A DNA stretch of 64,000 nucleotides from Vineibacter terrae (GTDB taxonomy: Bacteria; Pseudomonadota; Alphaproteobacteria; Reyranellales; Reyranellaceae): assembly GCF_008039615.1 (NCBI RefSeq), contig NZ_VDUZ01000016.1, positions 62,001 through 126,000 of the forward strand, written 5' to 3'. Shown here in pieces: positions 1 through 8,199 of the stretch; within the stretch, counting starts at the first letter, position 1, and the number at the start of each line of letters is the position of its first letter. The position numbers were made by a program, and so were the translations under genes. The notes beneath the pieces are model-generated. The model was not told the origin of the DNA and ran no database searches. It saw nothing but the letters and a program-made list of their open reading frames with translations.

Positions 1-1
1 G

Positions 2-235
2 CAGTACACGCCGAACGCGTGGCTGCAGGCCCCGGCCTTCCAGCATGAGGTTCAAGTCGCGGAGAACTTGCTGGCTTGCGCCCGCGCGAACCAGCTGCAG
101 ACGCTCGATACGCGTCCTGGCCTGGAAGCCGCAGTCCGCACCGATGGCGTTTGGCGATACTACTTCAGCGGTCACATGAACGATGCCGGCAACCGTTTGA
201 CGGCCACGATGATCGCGCATCAGCTAGGCTGGTAG
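2..235 (+). CDS. C-terminal end of an SGNH/GDSL-hydrolase-like protein (partial)
   Basis: An open frame runs in from the left edge and stops at TAG 233-235, leaving the last 77 residues. The tail reads YFSGHMNDAGNRLTATMIA. This resembles the C-terminal block of SGNH-fold hydrolases, where a catalytic His sits in a D-x-x-H-x-N-x-x-G-x-x-x-x-A context. Here the usual Asp two or three residues before the His is not evident (FSGH), so catalysis cannot be judged from this piece. The active-site Ser block lies outside the window. Family assignment is an inference from this one motif; an AlgX-like or other SGNH relative is equally possible. Confidence 0.5.
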   Translation, partial: QYTPNAWLQAPAFQHEVQVAENLLACARANQLQTLDTRPGLEAAVRTDGVWRYYFSGHMNDAGNRLTATMIAHQLGW

Positions 236-261
236 GCTTTCGTTCTCGGACCGGTTCGTCC

Positions 262-279
262 ATCAATCAATCAATCAAT
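262..279. repeat. (ATCA)4 tetranucleotide repeat
   Basis: Four tandem ATCA units plus a partial unit span the stop codon of the ExoD-like gene on the minus strand. Read on that strand the array is TTGA-type and brings a TGA within four codons in any frame, so copy-number change would alter only the last residues. Confidence 0.7.
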
Positions 280-855
280 GGCTTCAATTCCGAGAATGGT
301 CCCCCACACGGTAGCCACCGTGATCGCCAGGGACAGGAGTGCTGCGCCGAGTGCTATGGTCAGCAGGGCGCCGTCCTCCTCCAGGTAGGCGAATGCTATG
401 AGCACAATAACCAGCGCAGGCAAGACGTGGCTGAACGGCACGGGCCCAAGCATGGTTAAAGCCAGGAGGACGATCACAGCGCCGACGACGCGCTTGGTCG
501 ACTCGAACGGCGTGCGCCAGCGTGGTCGTACCATCCTTTCCATCCAGACCAGGACAGGCACGACCCGATCAACAAGCCTCGTCAACCGTGCTGTCAGCAA
601 CGGTCGCTGTGATATCCAGCGTGGCAAGGAGGGTGCGCGGCGCGCCATGATCATTTGGAACGCTGGCCACATCAACAAAACCCCGGTGACGATCGAAAGA
701 CTGGGCACAAGCGCCAGCAGCCCCAGCAACAGCATCACCACACCGAACGAGCGGTCCCCCAGAGCCTCCAGCATGCTGGCCAGGGTCATGTGCTCGCCGT
801 GCGCTTCATTCAGAATGCAGCGCAGCACGCTCGACGTCGGTGGGCGGATATCCAT
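271..855 (-). CDS. ExoD-family membrane protein
   Basis: The 194-residue product has the layout of the ExoD family (exopolysaccharide synthesis protein ExoD). A soluble N-terminal part contains LASMLEALGDRSFG, followed by a hydrophobic hairpin with VPSLSIVTGV and a short amphipathic stretch with FQMIMARRAPSLPRWI. Two or more further membrane segments follow at about residues 125-190. Length matches the family. ExoD was named for effects on exopolysaccharide and alkali tolerance in rhizobia; its biochemical role is not settled. It stands alone here, and the EPS-type export genes lie about 18 kb away. The ATG at 855 is used; no strong ribosome binding site is seen. Confidence 0.8.
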   Translation of the reverse strand: MDIRPPTSSVLRCILNEAHGEHMTLASMLEALGDRSFGVVMLLLGLLALVPSLSIVTGVLLMWPAFQMIMARRAPSLPRWISQRPLLTARLTRLVDRVVPVLVWMERMVRPRWRTPFESTKRVVGAVIVLLALTMLGPVPFSHVLPALVIVLIAFAYLEEDGALLTIALGAALLSLAITVATVWGTILGIEAID

Positions 856-1123
856 CTCTACGACACCACACGAGCCATCGAATGCGCGGATTGCTATGCC
901 TGCCCAGGTGCAGCGACCAGACGCTCCTCCTTATTGGAAGCTGAGCCGGCCGTGGCACCGCTAAAAGCCCGGGGCAAAGCTGTAGCTCTCAATTCCCAAA
1001 CGAGGCTGCACGGCAAAGGTTGCTTTCGGGCGACGAACGGCGCTCGCCCGAGCTCCGCCAGCAGAACGACGCGATACGGCAGCTCTGTCCGTAGCTGGTG
1101 GTCGTCTCCACGATCATGTTCGG

Positions 1124-1384
1124 TTAGGCGGCAACGATCCCGAATATGGCTAGAACCCAGAGCACCGGTTGGCCCAACCGCAAGAGGATGAGCGCGAACA
1201 CGCGCCGCAGGTCGCCCAGGGGATTGCGGAGAAACCAATCCGCCAGCGACAGTTCTGTCCACCAGATCGCCAGCATGACGGTTACGCTGGCGACCTGTGG
1301 AAGACCGCTGACGCTGGCCAGGCCATCTGCCGCAAAGGCGACGATCGCCATCCGCCAGGTCCACATGAGCGGACCACCTGTCAT
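1124..1384 (-). CDS. Small hypothetical membrane protein
   Basis: Predicted 86-residue protein with two or three hydrophobic stretches (about residues 10-45 and 62-85) separated by a polar segment WFLRNPLGDLRRVF. I do not recognise the family. It starts at ATG 1384 with GGGG a few bases upstream. It lies on the same strand as, and just downstream of, the small winged-helix-like gene at 1457-1702, so the two may be co-transcribed. The overlapping longer frame at 894-1460 is arginine-rich and looks like a shadow. Confidence 0.45.
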   Translation of the reverse strand: MTGGPLMWTWRMAIVAFAADGLASVSGLPQVASVTVMLAIWWTELSLADWFLRNPLGDLRRVFALILLRLGQPVLWVLAIFGIVAA

Positions 1385-1456
1385 GGATACCCCATCGAAG
1401 CTTCGACAATCTCCTCGATCGTTGGCGCACCATCGACCGGCCGCGCGCCGGGCCCC

Positions 1457-1702
1457 TCATCGCCTTCGCTTCGTGGAGCGCCTCGAACCAGGCCCGATCA
1501 GCGCTGCGTGTTCGCCTGCAGCAGTGAGGGAGATCGTTCCGGCAGGACCGTCGCGCACGACAAAACCGTCTTCCAGCAGGCGGGTCAGACCCGCAGTAAA
1601 CCTCCGTTCGCCATAGATGCGCTTGACCAGCTCCGCGTCGGCATAACGGCGAGGAGACTCCTGCGCAGCCGCGTGGATGATGCTGAGCAGTCGGCGATGC
1701 AT
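1457..1702 (-). CDS. Small winged-helix-like hypothetical protein
   Basis: This is an 81-residue protein. Its sequence pattern (RYADAELVKRIYGERRFTA, then GLTRLLEDGFVVRD and ISLTAAGEHAAL) resembles helix-turn-helix plus wing elements of small MarR/PadR-like DNA-binding domains: a helix, a recognition-like helix, a beta wing and a LTxxGExxA end. A GAGGTG ribosome binding site lies about 7 bases before ATG 1702, which supports the start. The function is an inference from fold-like pattern only. It may regulate itself and the membrane protein downstream (1124-1384). Confidence 0.55.
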   Translation of the reverse strand: MHRRLLSIIHAAAQESPRRYADAELVKRIYGERRFTAGLTRLLEDGFVVRDGPAGTISLTAAGEHAALIGPGSRRSTKRRR

Positions 1703-1865
1703 GACGTCACCTCTCGCCCGGTCGGGCCCGTGGCGGACGCGTCAACGAAGAGCATTCTGTGTGCAGGAAGGATATTAGATTTCCTTGCCTCTTCCCAACC
1801 GGCTTTCTCGCGCCGGCAGAGGCTACCCCGGGATGGTCGCTACCTCGCGCCTACCCGGGGCAATT

Positions 1866-1895
1866 CCAAAGAAAAGGCCGGGCTGACCCCGGCCT
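1866..1895 (-). terminator. Rho-independent terminator of tRNA-Thr
   Basis: Perfect 8-bp stem (AGGCCGGG at 1875-1882 with CCCGGCCT at 1888-1895) and a 5-base loop. Read on the minus strand it is followed by TTTTCTTT. It lies 15 bases beyond the 3' end of the tRNA gene. Confidence 0.85.
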
Positions 1896-1909
1896 AAGTC
1901 CTTGAAGAA

Positions 1910-1984
1910 TGGTGCCCCGAGTCGGATTTGAACCAACGGCCTACCGCTTACGAAGCGGTTGCTCTACCGCTGAGCTATCGGGGC
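1910..1984 (-). tRNA. tRNA-Thr (anticodon CGT)
   Basis: Read on the minus strand the gene folds as a cloverleaf. The acceptor is GCCCCGA/TCGGGGC, the D arm is GCTC-AGCGGTA-GAGC, and the anticodon stem is ACCGC/GCGGT around the loop TTCGTAA. The T arm is GTTGG-TTCAAAT-CCGAC. Anticodon CGT reads codon ACG (Thr). The discriminator base is A and CCA is encoded (complement of 1910-1912). A terminator follows directly. Confidence 0.95.
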
Positions 1985-2488
1985 GCGGGCGCGGTCATAC
2001 GGGAAACGGGCCGGCGCCGCAAGGCCGGGAGCTGCAAAGCGGCCAGACCGGGCCCGCCCGAAGTTTATTTTCGACGCCTCGTTTCGTACCGTTGCTCGCG
2101 GCTCGGCTGGCGCACATATCGGCGCCCAGCGGGGGCGACCTCTCGTCCAGGCTCAGGCTTCGCGCAGTTGGCGGTGCTTCCCGCCGTGAGGTTTGATGGT
2201 TCTCAAGTGTTTGGAATTTTTGGGGAAATTGCCTTCCCGAGCTTCGCGCACTTGCTGCAGGGGTGTTGGACGTTGAATGATTGTACACTCATAATGAGGT
2301 GAGAGGCGAACACCAGACACCAACGCCCGCCTTTCGCCGTAAACGGCTATGATCGTGCGAGCGTTTCACGGGCGGTCTGCCGCCTGTTCCCGCCATGTCA
2401 CTGGGCACCTTCCAGCCGTCCTCCGGGGGATGCCGGGGCCGCTGCGGCCGTACGGTGTCAGGATTCCGACAGAATAGTTGGCCCAGGT
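1985..2488. other. 504-bp intergenic region between tRNA-Thr and macA
   Basis: No gene is supported here. The short frames that cross it include the tRNA and lack family-like sequence. The right half holds a candidate promoter (2266-2295) for the macAB operon, leaving a leader of roughly 190 bases. Nothing else is recognised. Confidence 0.6.
2266..2295 (+). promoter_or_regulatory. Candidate sigma-70 promoter for the macAB operon
   Basis: TTGGAC at 2266-2271 and CATAAT at 2290-2295 are separated by 18 bases, in a locally AT-richer stretch upstream of macA. Matches are partial, so this is a candidate only. Confidence 0.4.
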
Positions 2489-3688
2489 ATGTCCACGCCC
2501 TCCTCCTTGCTCCCCTCCATGCCGCGCCGCGCCACGTTCGCCCTGATCACCCTGCCGGTCCTTGCCGCTGCGACGATCGGCGGGTGGCTGCTGTGGTCCG
2601 GCGGCAGCACGCCCGGCAGCGCGCCGCTCACCCTGAAGGTCACGGTGGGCGACATCGAGGATACGGTATCGGCCGTCGGCACCCTGCAGCCGCGCGAGTA
2701 CGTCGATGTCGGCACCCAGGTGTCCGGCCAGCTGCAGCGGATCACGGTCGATTTCGGCGCCAAGGTGGAAAAGGGCCAGCAGCTGGCCCAGATCGACCCG
2801 ACCGTATACCAGGCCAAGGTCAGCGCCGACGAAGCGCAGCTCCAGAGCCTCAAGGCCCAGCTCGCCGACAAGCAGGCGCAGAAGATGCTCGCCGAGCAGC
2901 AGCTGAAGCGGCAGAAGGATCTGCTGGCGTCGAAGGCGACCAGCCAGGACGCGCACGACATCGCCGACGCCAACCTCAAGATCGCGGCGGCGCAGATCGC
3001 CATGATCGAGGCGCAGATCCAGCAGACCGAATCGACCTTGAACGGTGACCGCGCCAACCTCAACTACACGAAGATCTATGCCCCCATGTCGGGGACCGTC
3101 GTCAACATCACCGCCAAGCAGGGCCAGACGCTGAATGCCAACCAGCAGGCGCCGATCATCCTGCGCATCGCCGACCTCGATCCGATGACCGTCTGGACCC
3201 AGGTGTCCGAGGCCGACGTGCCGCGGCTGAAGATCGGCATGCAGGCCTATTTCACGACGCTGGGGCAGCCTGACCGCAAGCGCTTCGGCAAGCTGCGCCA
3301 GATCCTGCCGACGCCCGAGGTGGTCAACAACGTCGTGCTCTATTCGTCGCTGTTCGAGGTCGAGAACCCCGAAGGCGACCTGCTGCCGCAGATGAGCGCC
3401 CAGGTCTTCTTCATCGTCGGCGCGGCGAGGCAGGTGCCGCTCGTGCCGGTGACGGCGCTGCGGCCTGGCCGCGGCCCGGCGCCCGACGGCAAGAAGATGT
3501 ATCGCGTGCGCGTGGCCGAGAACGGCGGCATCGTCGAGCGCACCATCGAGGTCGGCGTGATGAATCGCGTCTCGGCCGAGGTCAGATCCGGCCTCAAGCC
3601 GGGTGACGAGGTCGTCATCAGCGACGCTGGTGCCCCGGCGGCGAAGCCGGCGTCCAAGCCCGCCGGCACGAGGATGCCGAGGCTATGA
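2489..3688 (+). CDS. macA: MacA-like periplasmic adaptor of a tripartite efflux pump
   Basis: The 399-residue membrane fusion protein has an N-terminal membrane anchor at about residues 14-36 ([20 protein letters not shown]). A lipoyl-like half-motif follows with [19 protein letters not shown], then a long coiled-coil hairpin (about 95-190) rich in Gln, Ala and Lys. The returning half-motif is [20 protein letters not shown], followed by beta-barrel and membrane-proximal domains. This order is that of HlyD/RND-type adaptors of the MacA branch. It should link the MacB ATPase-permease to an outer-membrane channel, and macB plus a NodT-type channel follow in the same direction. The ATG at 2489 has only a weak upstream AGG. 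Confidence 0.88.
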   Translation: MSTPSSLLPSMPRRATFALITLPVLAAATIGGWLLWSGGSTPGSAPLTLKVTVGDIEDTVSAVGTLQPREYVDVGTQVSGQLQRITVDFGAKVEKGQQLAQIDPTVYQAKVSADEAQLQSLKAQLADKQAQKMLAEQQLKRQKDLLASKATSQDAHDIADANLKIAAAQIAMIEAQIQQTESTLNGDRANLNYTKIYAPMSGTVVNITAKQGQTLNANQQAPIILRIADLDPMTVWTQVSEADVPRLKIGMQAYFTTLGQPDRKRFGKLRQILPTPEVVNNVVLYSSLFEVENPEGDLLPQMSAQVFFIVGAARQVPLVPVTALRPGRGPAPDGKKMYRVRVAENGGIVERTIEVGVMNRVSAEVRSGLKPGDEVVISDAGAPAAKPASKPAGTRMPRL

Positions 3689-3716
3689 GCACCGGCTGGT
3701 CGCGGGCGGATCCCGC

Positions 3717-5702
3717 ATGAACGAGGCTTCACCGGGCGCGCCGCGCGTCGATCCGGCCGCTGCGGGCGCGCCGTTGATCGAGCTGCGCGACATCACCAAG
3801 ACCTATATGCGTGGCGACGTGGCGACCGAGGTGCTGCACGGCATCTCGCTCGACATCCACCCCGGCGAGTTCGTCGCCATCATGGGTGCCTCGGGCTCGG
3901 GCAAGTCGACGCTGATGAACCTGATCGGCCTGCTCGATCGGCCGACCTCGGGCAGCTATCGATTCGACGGCGAGGAGGTGTCTTCACTCGATGCCGATCG
4001 CCGCGCGCTGCTGCGCCGCGAGGCCTTCGGCTTCATCTTCCAGCAATACAACCTGCTGGCCAGCGCCACGGCGACCGAGAATGTCGAGGTGCCGGCGATC
4101 TACGCCGGCGTGCCGCATGGCGCGCGCGTGCAGCGGGCCCAGGAGATCCTCACCACCCTGGGGCTGGGCGAGCGGCTGAACCATCGGCCGAGCCAGCTTT
4201 CGGGCGGCCAGCAGCAGCGCGTGTCGATCGCCCGGGCGCTGATGAACGGCGGCGCGGTGATCCTGGCCGACGAGCCGACCGGCGCGCTCGACAGCAAAAG
4301 CGGCGAGGAGGTCATGCGTCTGCTGCACGACCTCAATGCCGCCGGCCATACCGTGCTGCTGATCACCCATGACCCGGCGGTGGCGGCGCAGGCGCGGCGC
4401 GTCATCGAGATCAAGGACGGTCATATCGTCACCGATCGCGGCACGACCGCACCGCCGCCGGGCGCGGCCGCGGCATTGCAGCGCCGCACGGAGCACCGCG
4501 CGTCGGCGATCCCGGACACGATCGAAGCCGGCAAGATGGCGCTGCGCGCGCTGCGCGCCAACCTGATGCGCACATTGCTGACCCTGCTGGGCATCATCAT
4601 CGGCGTCGCGTCGGTGGTGGCCATGCTCGCGATCGGTGACGGCGCCAAGCAGCAGGTGCTGAGCCGCATCACCGCCATGGGCACCAACCTGCTGCTGATC
4701 CGGCCGGGCGCGCCCAATGTGCGCATGGCAGGTGCGTTGACGGCCACGCTGGTGCCGGCCGATGCCGATGCCATCGACGATCTTCCGAACGTGGCGGTGG
4801 CAGTGCCCGAGTATCCCGGCCAGGTCACCGTGCGCTATCAGAGCCGCGACTATGTCACCCAGGCGGACGGGACCTCGCAGTTCTTCCCGCAGGCCCGCGA
4901 CTGGCCGGTGGCCAGCGGCACCTTCTTCAGCGACACCGACGTCAAGAGCTACACGCCCGTGATCGTGCTGGGCCAGACGGTGGTGCGCGCGCTCTATGTC
5001 GACGGCACCGATCCGATCGGCACCTTCGTGCTGGTCAACAACGTGCCGTTCCAGGTCATCGGCGTGATGAGCGCCAAGGGCGCGTCGCCGTACGGCGCCG
5101 ACCAGGACGACATCGTCTTCACCCCGATCACGACAGGCGCCTTGCGCCTGTTCGGCCAGCGCTATGTGCGGTCGATCACCGTGCAGGTCGAGGATGTCAG
5201 CCGGATCGACGAAACCCAGGAGGCGATCCGCCAGCTGCTGATCGCGCGGCACAAGTCGGAGGATTTCCAGATCCGCAACATGGCCTCGATCCTGGAGGCC
5301 GCGACCGAGACCCAGAACACGCTCACCATCCTGCTCGGCTCGATCGCGGCGATCTCGCTGCTGGTCGGCGGCATCGGCGTGATGAACGTCATGCTGGTCA
5401 GCGTCACCGAGCGCACGCGCGAGATCGGCATCCGCATGGCCACGGGCGCCCGGCGTTTCAATATCCTGCTGCAGTTCAACACCGAAGCGCTGGTGGTGTG
5501 CGCCATCGGCGGCCTGATCGGTGTCGTGGCCGGGCTGGGCGCTGCCTGGGCGTTCGCCCAGCTCGGCCGCCCGGTGATGTTCTCGGCCGGGCCCGTCATC
5601 CTGGCTTTTGCCTGCGCCTTTGCCACCGGGCTGCTCTTCGGCTATCTGCCTGCACGCAAGGCGGCCAACCTCGATCCCGTCGTGGCCCTGGCCGCAGACT
5701 GA
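3717..5702 (+). CDS. macB: MacB-type ABC transporter, fused ATPase and permease
   Basis: 661-residue protein. The N-terminal ABC domain has Walker [10 protein letters not shown] (about 57-65), signature LSGGQQQR and Walker [15 protein letters not shown] membrane part then follows, with a first TM segment near [20 protein letters not shown], a large periplasmic MacB core domain, and three C-terminal TM helices including [21 protein letters not shown]. Length matches MacB (about 650). The start is placed at ATG 3717, because upstream in-frame codons run inside macA and are arginine-rich shadow. MacAB pumps export macrolides, lipopeptides or siderophore-like molecules from the periplasm through a TolC-type channel. 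The substrate is unknown here. Confidence 0.92.
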   Translation: MNEASPGAPRVDPAAAGAPLIELRDITKTYMRGDVATEVLHGISLDIHPGEFVAIMGASGSGKSTLMNLIGLLDRPTSGSYRFDGEEVSSLDADRRALLRREAFGFIFQQYNLLASATATENVEVPAIYAGVPHGARVQRAQEILTTLGLGERLNHRPSQLSGGQQQRVSIARALMNGGAVILADEPTGALDSKSGEEVMRLLHDLNAAGHTVLLITHDPAVAAQARRVIEIKDGHIVTDRGTTAPPPGAAAALQRRTEHRASAIPDTIEAGKMALRALRANLMRTLLTLLGIIIGVASVVAMLAIGDGAKQQVLSRITAMGTNLLLIRPGAPNVRMAGALTATLVPADADAIDDLPNVAVAVPEYPGQVTVRYQSRDYVTQADGTSQFFPQARDWPVASGTFFSDTDVKSYTPVIVLGQTVVRALYVDGTDPIGTFVLVNNVPFQVIGVMSAKGASPYGADQDDIVFTPITTGALRLFGQRYVRSITVQVEDVSRIDETQEAIRQLLIARHKSEDFQIRNMASILEAATETQNTLTILLGSIAAISLLVGGIGVMNVMLVSVTERTREIGIRMATGARRFNILLQFNTEALVVCAIGGLIGVVAGLGAAWAFAQLGRPVMFSAGPVILAFACAFATGLLFGYLPARKAANLDPVVALAAD

Positions 5703-5748
5703 TGACGTCCTCAGCTCAACTTCCCTGCCCGATGGTGTGAGTGTCGTG

Positions 5749-7161
5749 ATGCGTCGCCTTCTTGTCTCGATCGCCCTTGCCGGCACGCTTGCCGGGTGCT
5801 CCGCGCTGGGGCCCGATTACCAGCCCGAGCAGGTCGACGTTCCCGAGCACTGGCAGTGGAGCAATCAGGGCACCGGCGTCTGGCCGGACCTCGCCTGGTG
5901 GCAGGTCTTCCGCAGCCCGGAGCTGGACCGCCTGATGAGCGAGGCCGCGGCCGGCAACCGCGACCTGAAGGCGGCCGTGGCGCGTATCGCCCAGGCCGAG
6001 GCGCAGGCCAAGGTCGCCGGCGCGGCCGTGTATCCGACCATCGGCTTCGATGGATCACTCCAACGCAGCTCGCAGACGAGCTCGTTCACCGGTCGTCGGG
6101 CGACCGTGAACTCCTACAGCATCGGTCCGACTGCGGGCTACCAGCTGAACCTGTTCGGCGCCGACTTCGCAACGGCGCGGGCGGCGACGACACGAGTCGA
6201 AGCCAGCCGCTACGACCGCGAGACAGTGGCGCTCACCATCAACACCGGCGTGGCGCAGACGTATTTCCAGATCCTGACCTTCCGCGAGCGTGTGCGCATC
6301 GCCAACAATTCGCTGACAACCGCGACTCGGCTGCTGCAGCTGCTCGAGGAGCAACGCCGCATCGGCACGACATCCGATCTCGAAGTCGCTCAGCAGCGGG
6401 CCTCGGTGGCGACACAACGGGCCGCCGTGCCGGCCCTGATACAGGCCGAGCGTGAGAGCCTGGCTGCTCTGGCGCTGCTGCTGGGCCGCAACCCGCAGGG
6501 CTTCGAGCTGCAGGCGCGCAACCTCGAAGGACTGACGCTGCCGCCGGTCATTTCGGGCATGCCCTCGGAGCTGCTGTTGCGGCGGCCCGATATCCGCACG
6601 GCCGAGGCCAATCTGCGCGCCGCCAATCTCGACATCCAGGCCGCGCGCGCAGCGCGCTTTCCCAACATCTCGCTCACGGCAAGCGGCGGCACTGCCAGCG
6701 CGCTGCTGGCGAGCCTGTTCTCACCGGCGAGCATGCTCTACACGGTGGGTGTGAGCCTGACCGCGCCGATCTTCCAGGGCGGTCGTCTCGAAGGCCAGGA
6801 GGAATTGACCAAGGCGCGCTACGAGGAGCTCATCGAAACCTACCGCACGGCGATTCTGTCGAGCTTCCGCGATGTCGATACGGCGCTGAGCGCCATCGAC
6901 CAGTTCCGCCAGCAATATGCCTACAATCTGCAGGCGCGCACCGAGTCGCGCGAGGCCTATCGGCTCGCCGAGCTGCGCTACCGTGCCGGCACCATCGACT
7001 TCCTGACGGTGCTCGACGCGCAGCGCACGGTCCTCGTGGCCGAGGATGCGCTGGCGCAGTCGCAGCTTGCCCATATCAATGCCGTGGTCAGCCTCTATCA
7101 GGCGCTGGGCGGCGGTTGGTCCGGGGCGACCGCGCAGGTGCCGAGGATCGGGCAGCAATAG
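5749..7161 (+). CDS. NodT/TolC-family outer-membrane efflux lipoprotein
   Basis: This is a 470-residue protein. A signal peptide ends in the lipobox LAGC (Cys17), so it is probably lipid-anchored. The body has the two-fold OEP (outer membrane efflux protein) repeat: alpha-helical stretches such as LDRLMSEAAAGNRDLKAAVARI and LRAANLDIQAARAARFPNISL, and the second-repeat ELRYRAGTIDFLTVLDAQRTV. The motif RRPDIRTAEANLRAAN is typical of the NodT branch. Start ATG 5749 lies 46 bases after macB, giving the third component of the same tripartite pump. The longer frame from 5608 overlaps macB and is not expected to be translated. Confidence 0.9.
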   Translation: MRRLLVSIALAGTLAGCSALGPDYQPEQVDVPEHWQWSNQGTGVWPDLAWWQVFRSPELDRLMSEAAAGNRDLKAAVARIAQAEAQAKVAGAAVYPTIGFDGSLQRSSQTSSFTGRRATVNSYSIGPTAGYQLNLFGADFATARAATTRVEASRYDRETVALTINTGVAQTYFQILTFRERVRIANNSLTTATRLLQLLEEQRRIGTTSDLEVAQQRASVATQRAAVPALIQAERESLAALALLLGRNPQGFELQARNLEGLTLPPVISGMPSELLLRRPDIRTAEANLRAANLDIQAARAARFPNISLTASGGTASALLASLFSPASMLYTVGVSLTAPIFQGGRLEGQEELTKARYEELIETYRTAILSSFRDVDTALSAIDQFRQQYAYNLQARTESREAYRLAELRYRAGTIDFLTVLDAQRTVLVAEDALAQSQLAHINAVVSLYQALGGGWSGATAQVPRIGQQ

Positions 7162-7206
7162 GCGCGCCGTCGGCGCCGCCGATATCACGGCCAACGGTCG
7201 CCTGCC

Positions 7207-7998
7207 ATGTTGCGACAAATGCTGCAGCCTCAGCCGGGCGAGAAGCGGGTGCTGCCGCTGCTGCAGGCGGCGGCGTCGGGCCTCGTCATCTTCGTGCTGA
7301 TGAGCGTCGTGCCAACCGCCCTGGGCTTCGTCTCCTACGGGCTGGGCCTGAGCGCGTTGACGGCCCTGGCCCTGTGCGGCTTGTGGCTTGCCTACCGCGC
7401 CGGGATTCTCTCGGTGCTGGGCGCCACGTTCGTGGCGCTGCTGCCGGCCGCCCTGGCGGTGGGCGGTGCCGATGACTTCAAGGCGGCGCGGCGCACGGTC
7501 GAGGTGACGATCCCCGTGGCCGACGCCCCGCGGCACGCGGAAGCGGACGTGCTGATCCTCACCGACCTGCGCGTCGCCGCCGAGTTCACGGTCACCTGGA
7601 AGACCAGCCCCCCGTCGGGCGGGCCGGAAATGCACCATGCCATGGTGCCCCTGGTGCCCACGGGATGGCAGCGCGGCACGCTGGTGCCGGCATGGCGCGT
7701 GTGCAGCGGCGGCGAGCCGGCCTGGTGCCGGCGGGCGCTGAGCTATCCGGTCCATGCCGTGCGCCGCGTCGATGACCGCGACGGGCGCTATCGCCTCGGC
7801 ATGATGGAAATGGCGTCGCGCTTCGGCCTGACGCCGGCGCCGGGCGCGCCGCTGCTGCAGCTCACGACGCCGCCGGCCCAGCGTGCTGAGGCGGCGGTGA
7901 CCGGCATGATCGCCATGCCGGTGCTGGGCTTCGTGGCATGGCTGCTGGGCCTGCTGCTGTGGCGCAGCGTGCGGCGCCTGCGCCAGGGCGCAGGTTGA
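7207..7998 (+). CDS. Hypothetical membrane protein
   Basis: 263 residues, family not recognised. Hydrophobic segments lie at about 18-40, 45-62 and 64-85. A soluble part of about 140 residues follows (probably periplasmic, with cysteines in WRVCSGGEPAWCRR), and there is a final TM near 232-252 ending in RSVRRLRQGAG. It follows the efflux operon by 45 bases on the same strand. It might be a fourth member of that operon, though nothing in the sequence ties it to efflux. Confidence 0.6.
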   Translation: MLRQMLQPQPGEKRVLPLLQAAASGLVIFVLMSVVPTALGFVSYGLGLSALTALALCGLWLAYRAGILSVLGATFVALLPAALAVGGADDFKAARRTVEVTIPVADAPRHAEADVLILTDLRVAAEFTVTWKTSPPSGGPEMHHAMVPLVPTGWQRGTLVPAWRVCSGGEPAWCRRALSYPVHAVRRVDDRDGRYRLGMMEMASRFGLTPAPGAPLLQLTTPPAQRAEAAVTGMIAMPVLGFVAWLLGLLLWRSVRRLRQGAG

Positions 7999-8145
7999 CC
8001 CTCGGCAGGCCGCCGGGCATAGTCACGCCATGGTCGACGCAAGCCATATCGATCGCGCCGTCGCGCAGCGAATGCGTCCCGTCCACGCCGGGGATGGGAC
8101 CGCATGGTGACGCGCGCGCGATAACGATCGCCCCCGGCGCCTCCG

Positions 8146-8169
8146 GCCCTTCCTCGCGAAGGGCTTTTT
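8146..8169 (+). terminator. Rho-independent terminator just upstream of metG
   Basis: Stem GCCCTTC (8146-8152) / GAAGGGC (8158-8164) with loop CTCGC, followed by TTTTT. It ends only 30 bases before the metG start, so it may close the upstream unit or act as an attenuator in the metG leader. Confidence 0.75.
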
Positions 8170-8199
8170 CATGTCCGCATGGACACGACGGAGGGGTCG

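Noticed and set aside
262-279. Phase variation of the ExoD-like gene by the (ATCA)4 repeat
   Set aside because: The repeat spans the stop codon, and every frame through it meets a TGA within four codons, so slippage would change only a few terminal residues.
894-1460. 188-residue frame overlapping the small membrane protein gene
   Set aside because: Arg-rich with no hydrophobic or domain pattern, while the 86-residue frame has coherent membrane segments.
3984-5786. 600-residue frame opposite macB
   Set aside because: Composition is Arg/His/Asp-rich antisense of a clear ABC transporter; no domain is recognisable.
8030-8110. 26-residue open frame before the terminator upstream of metG
   Set aside because: No ribosome binding site and no recognisable sequence; likely chance.
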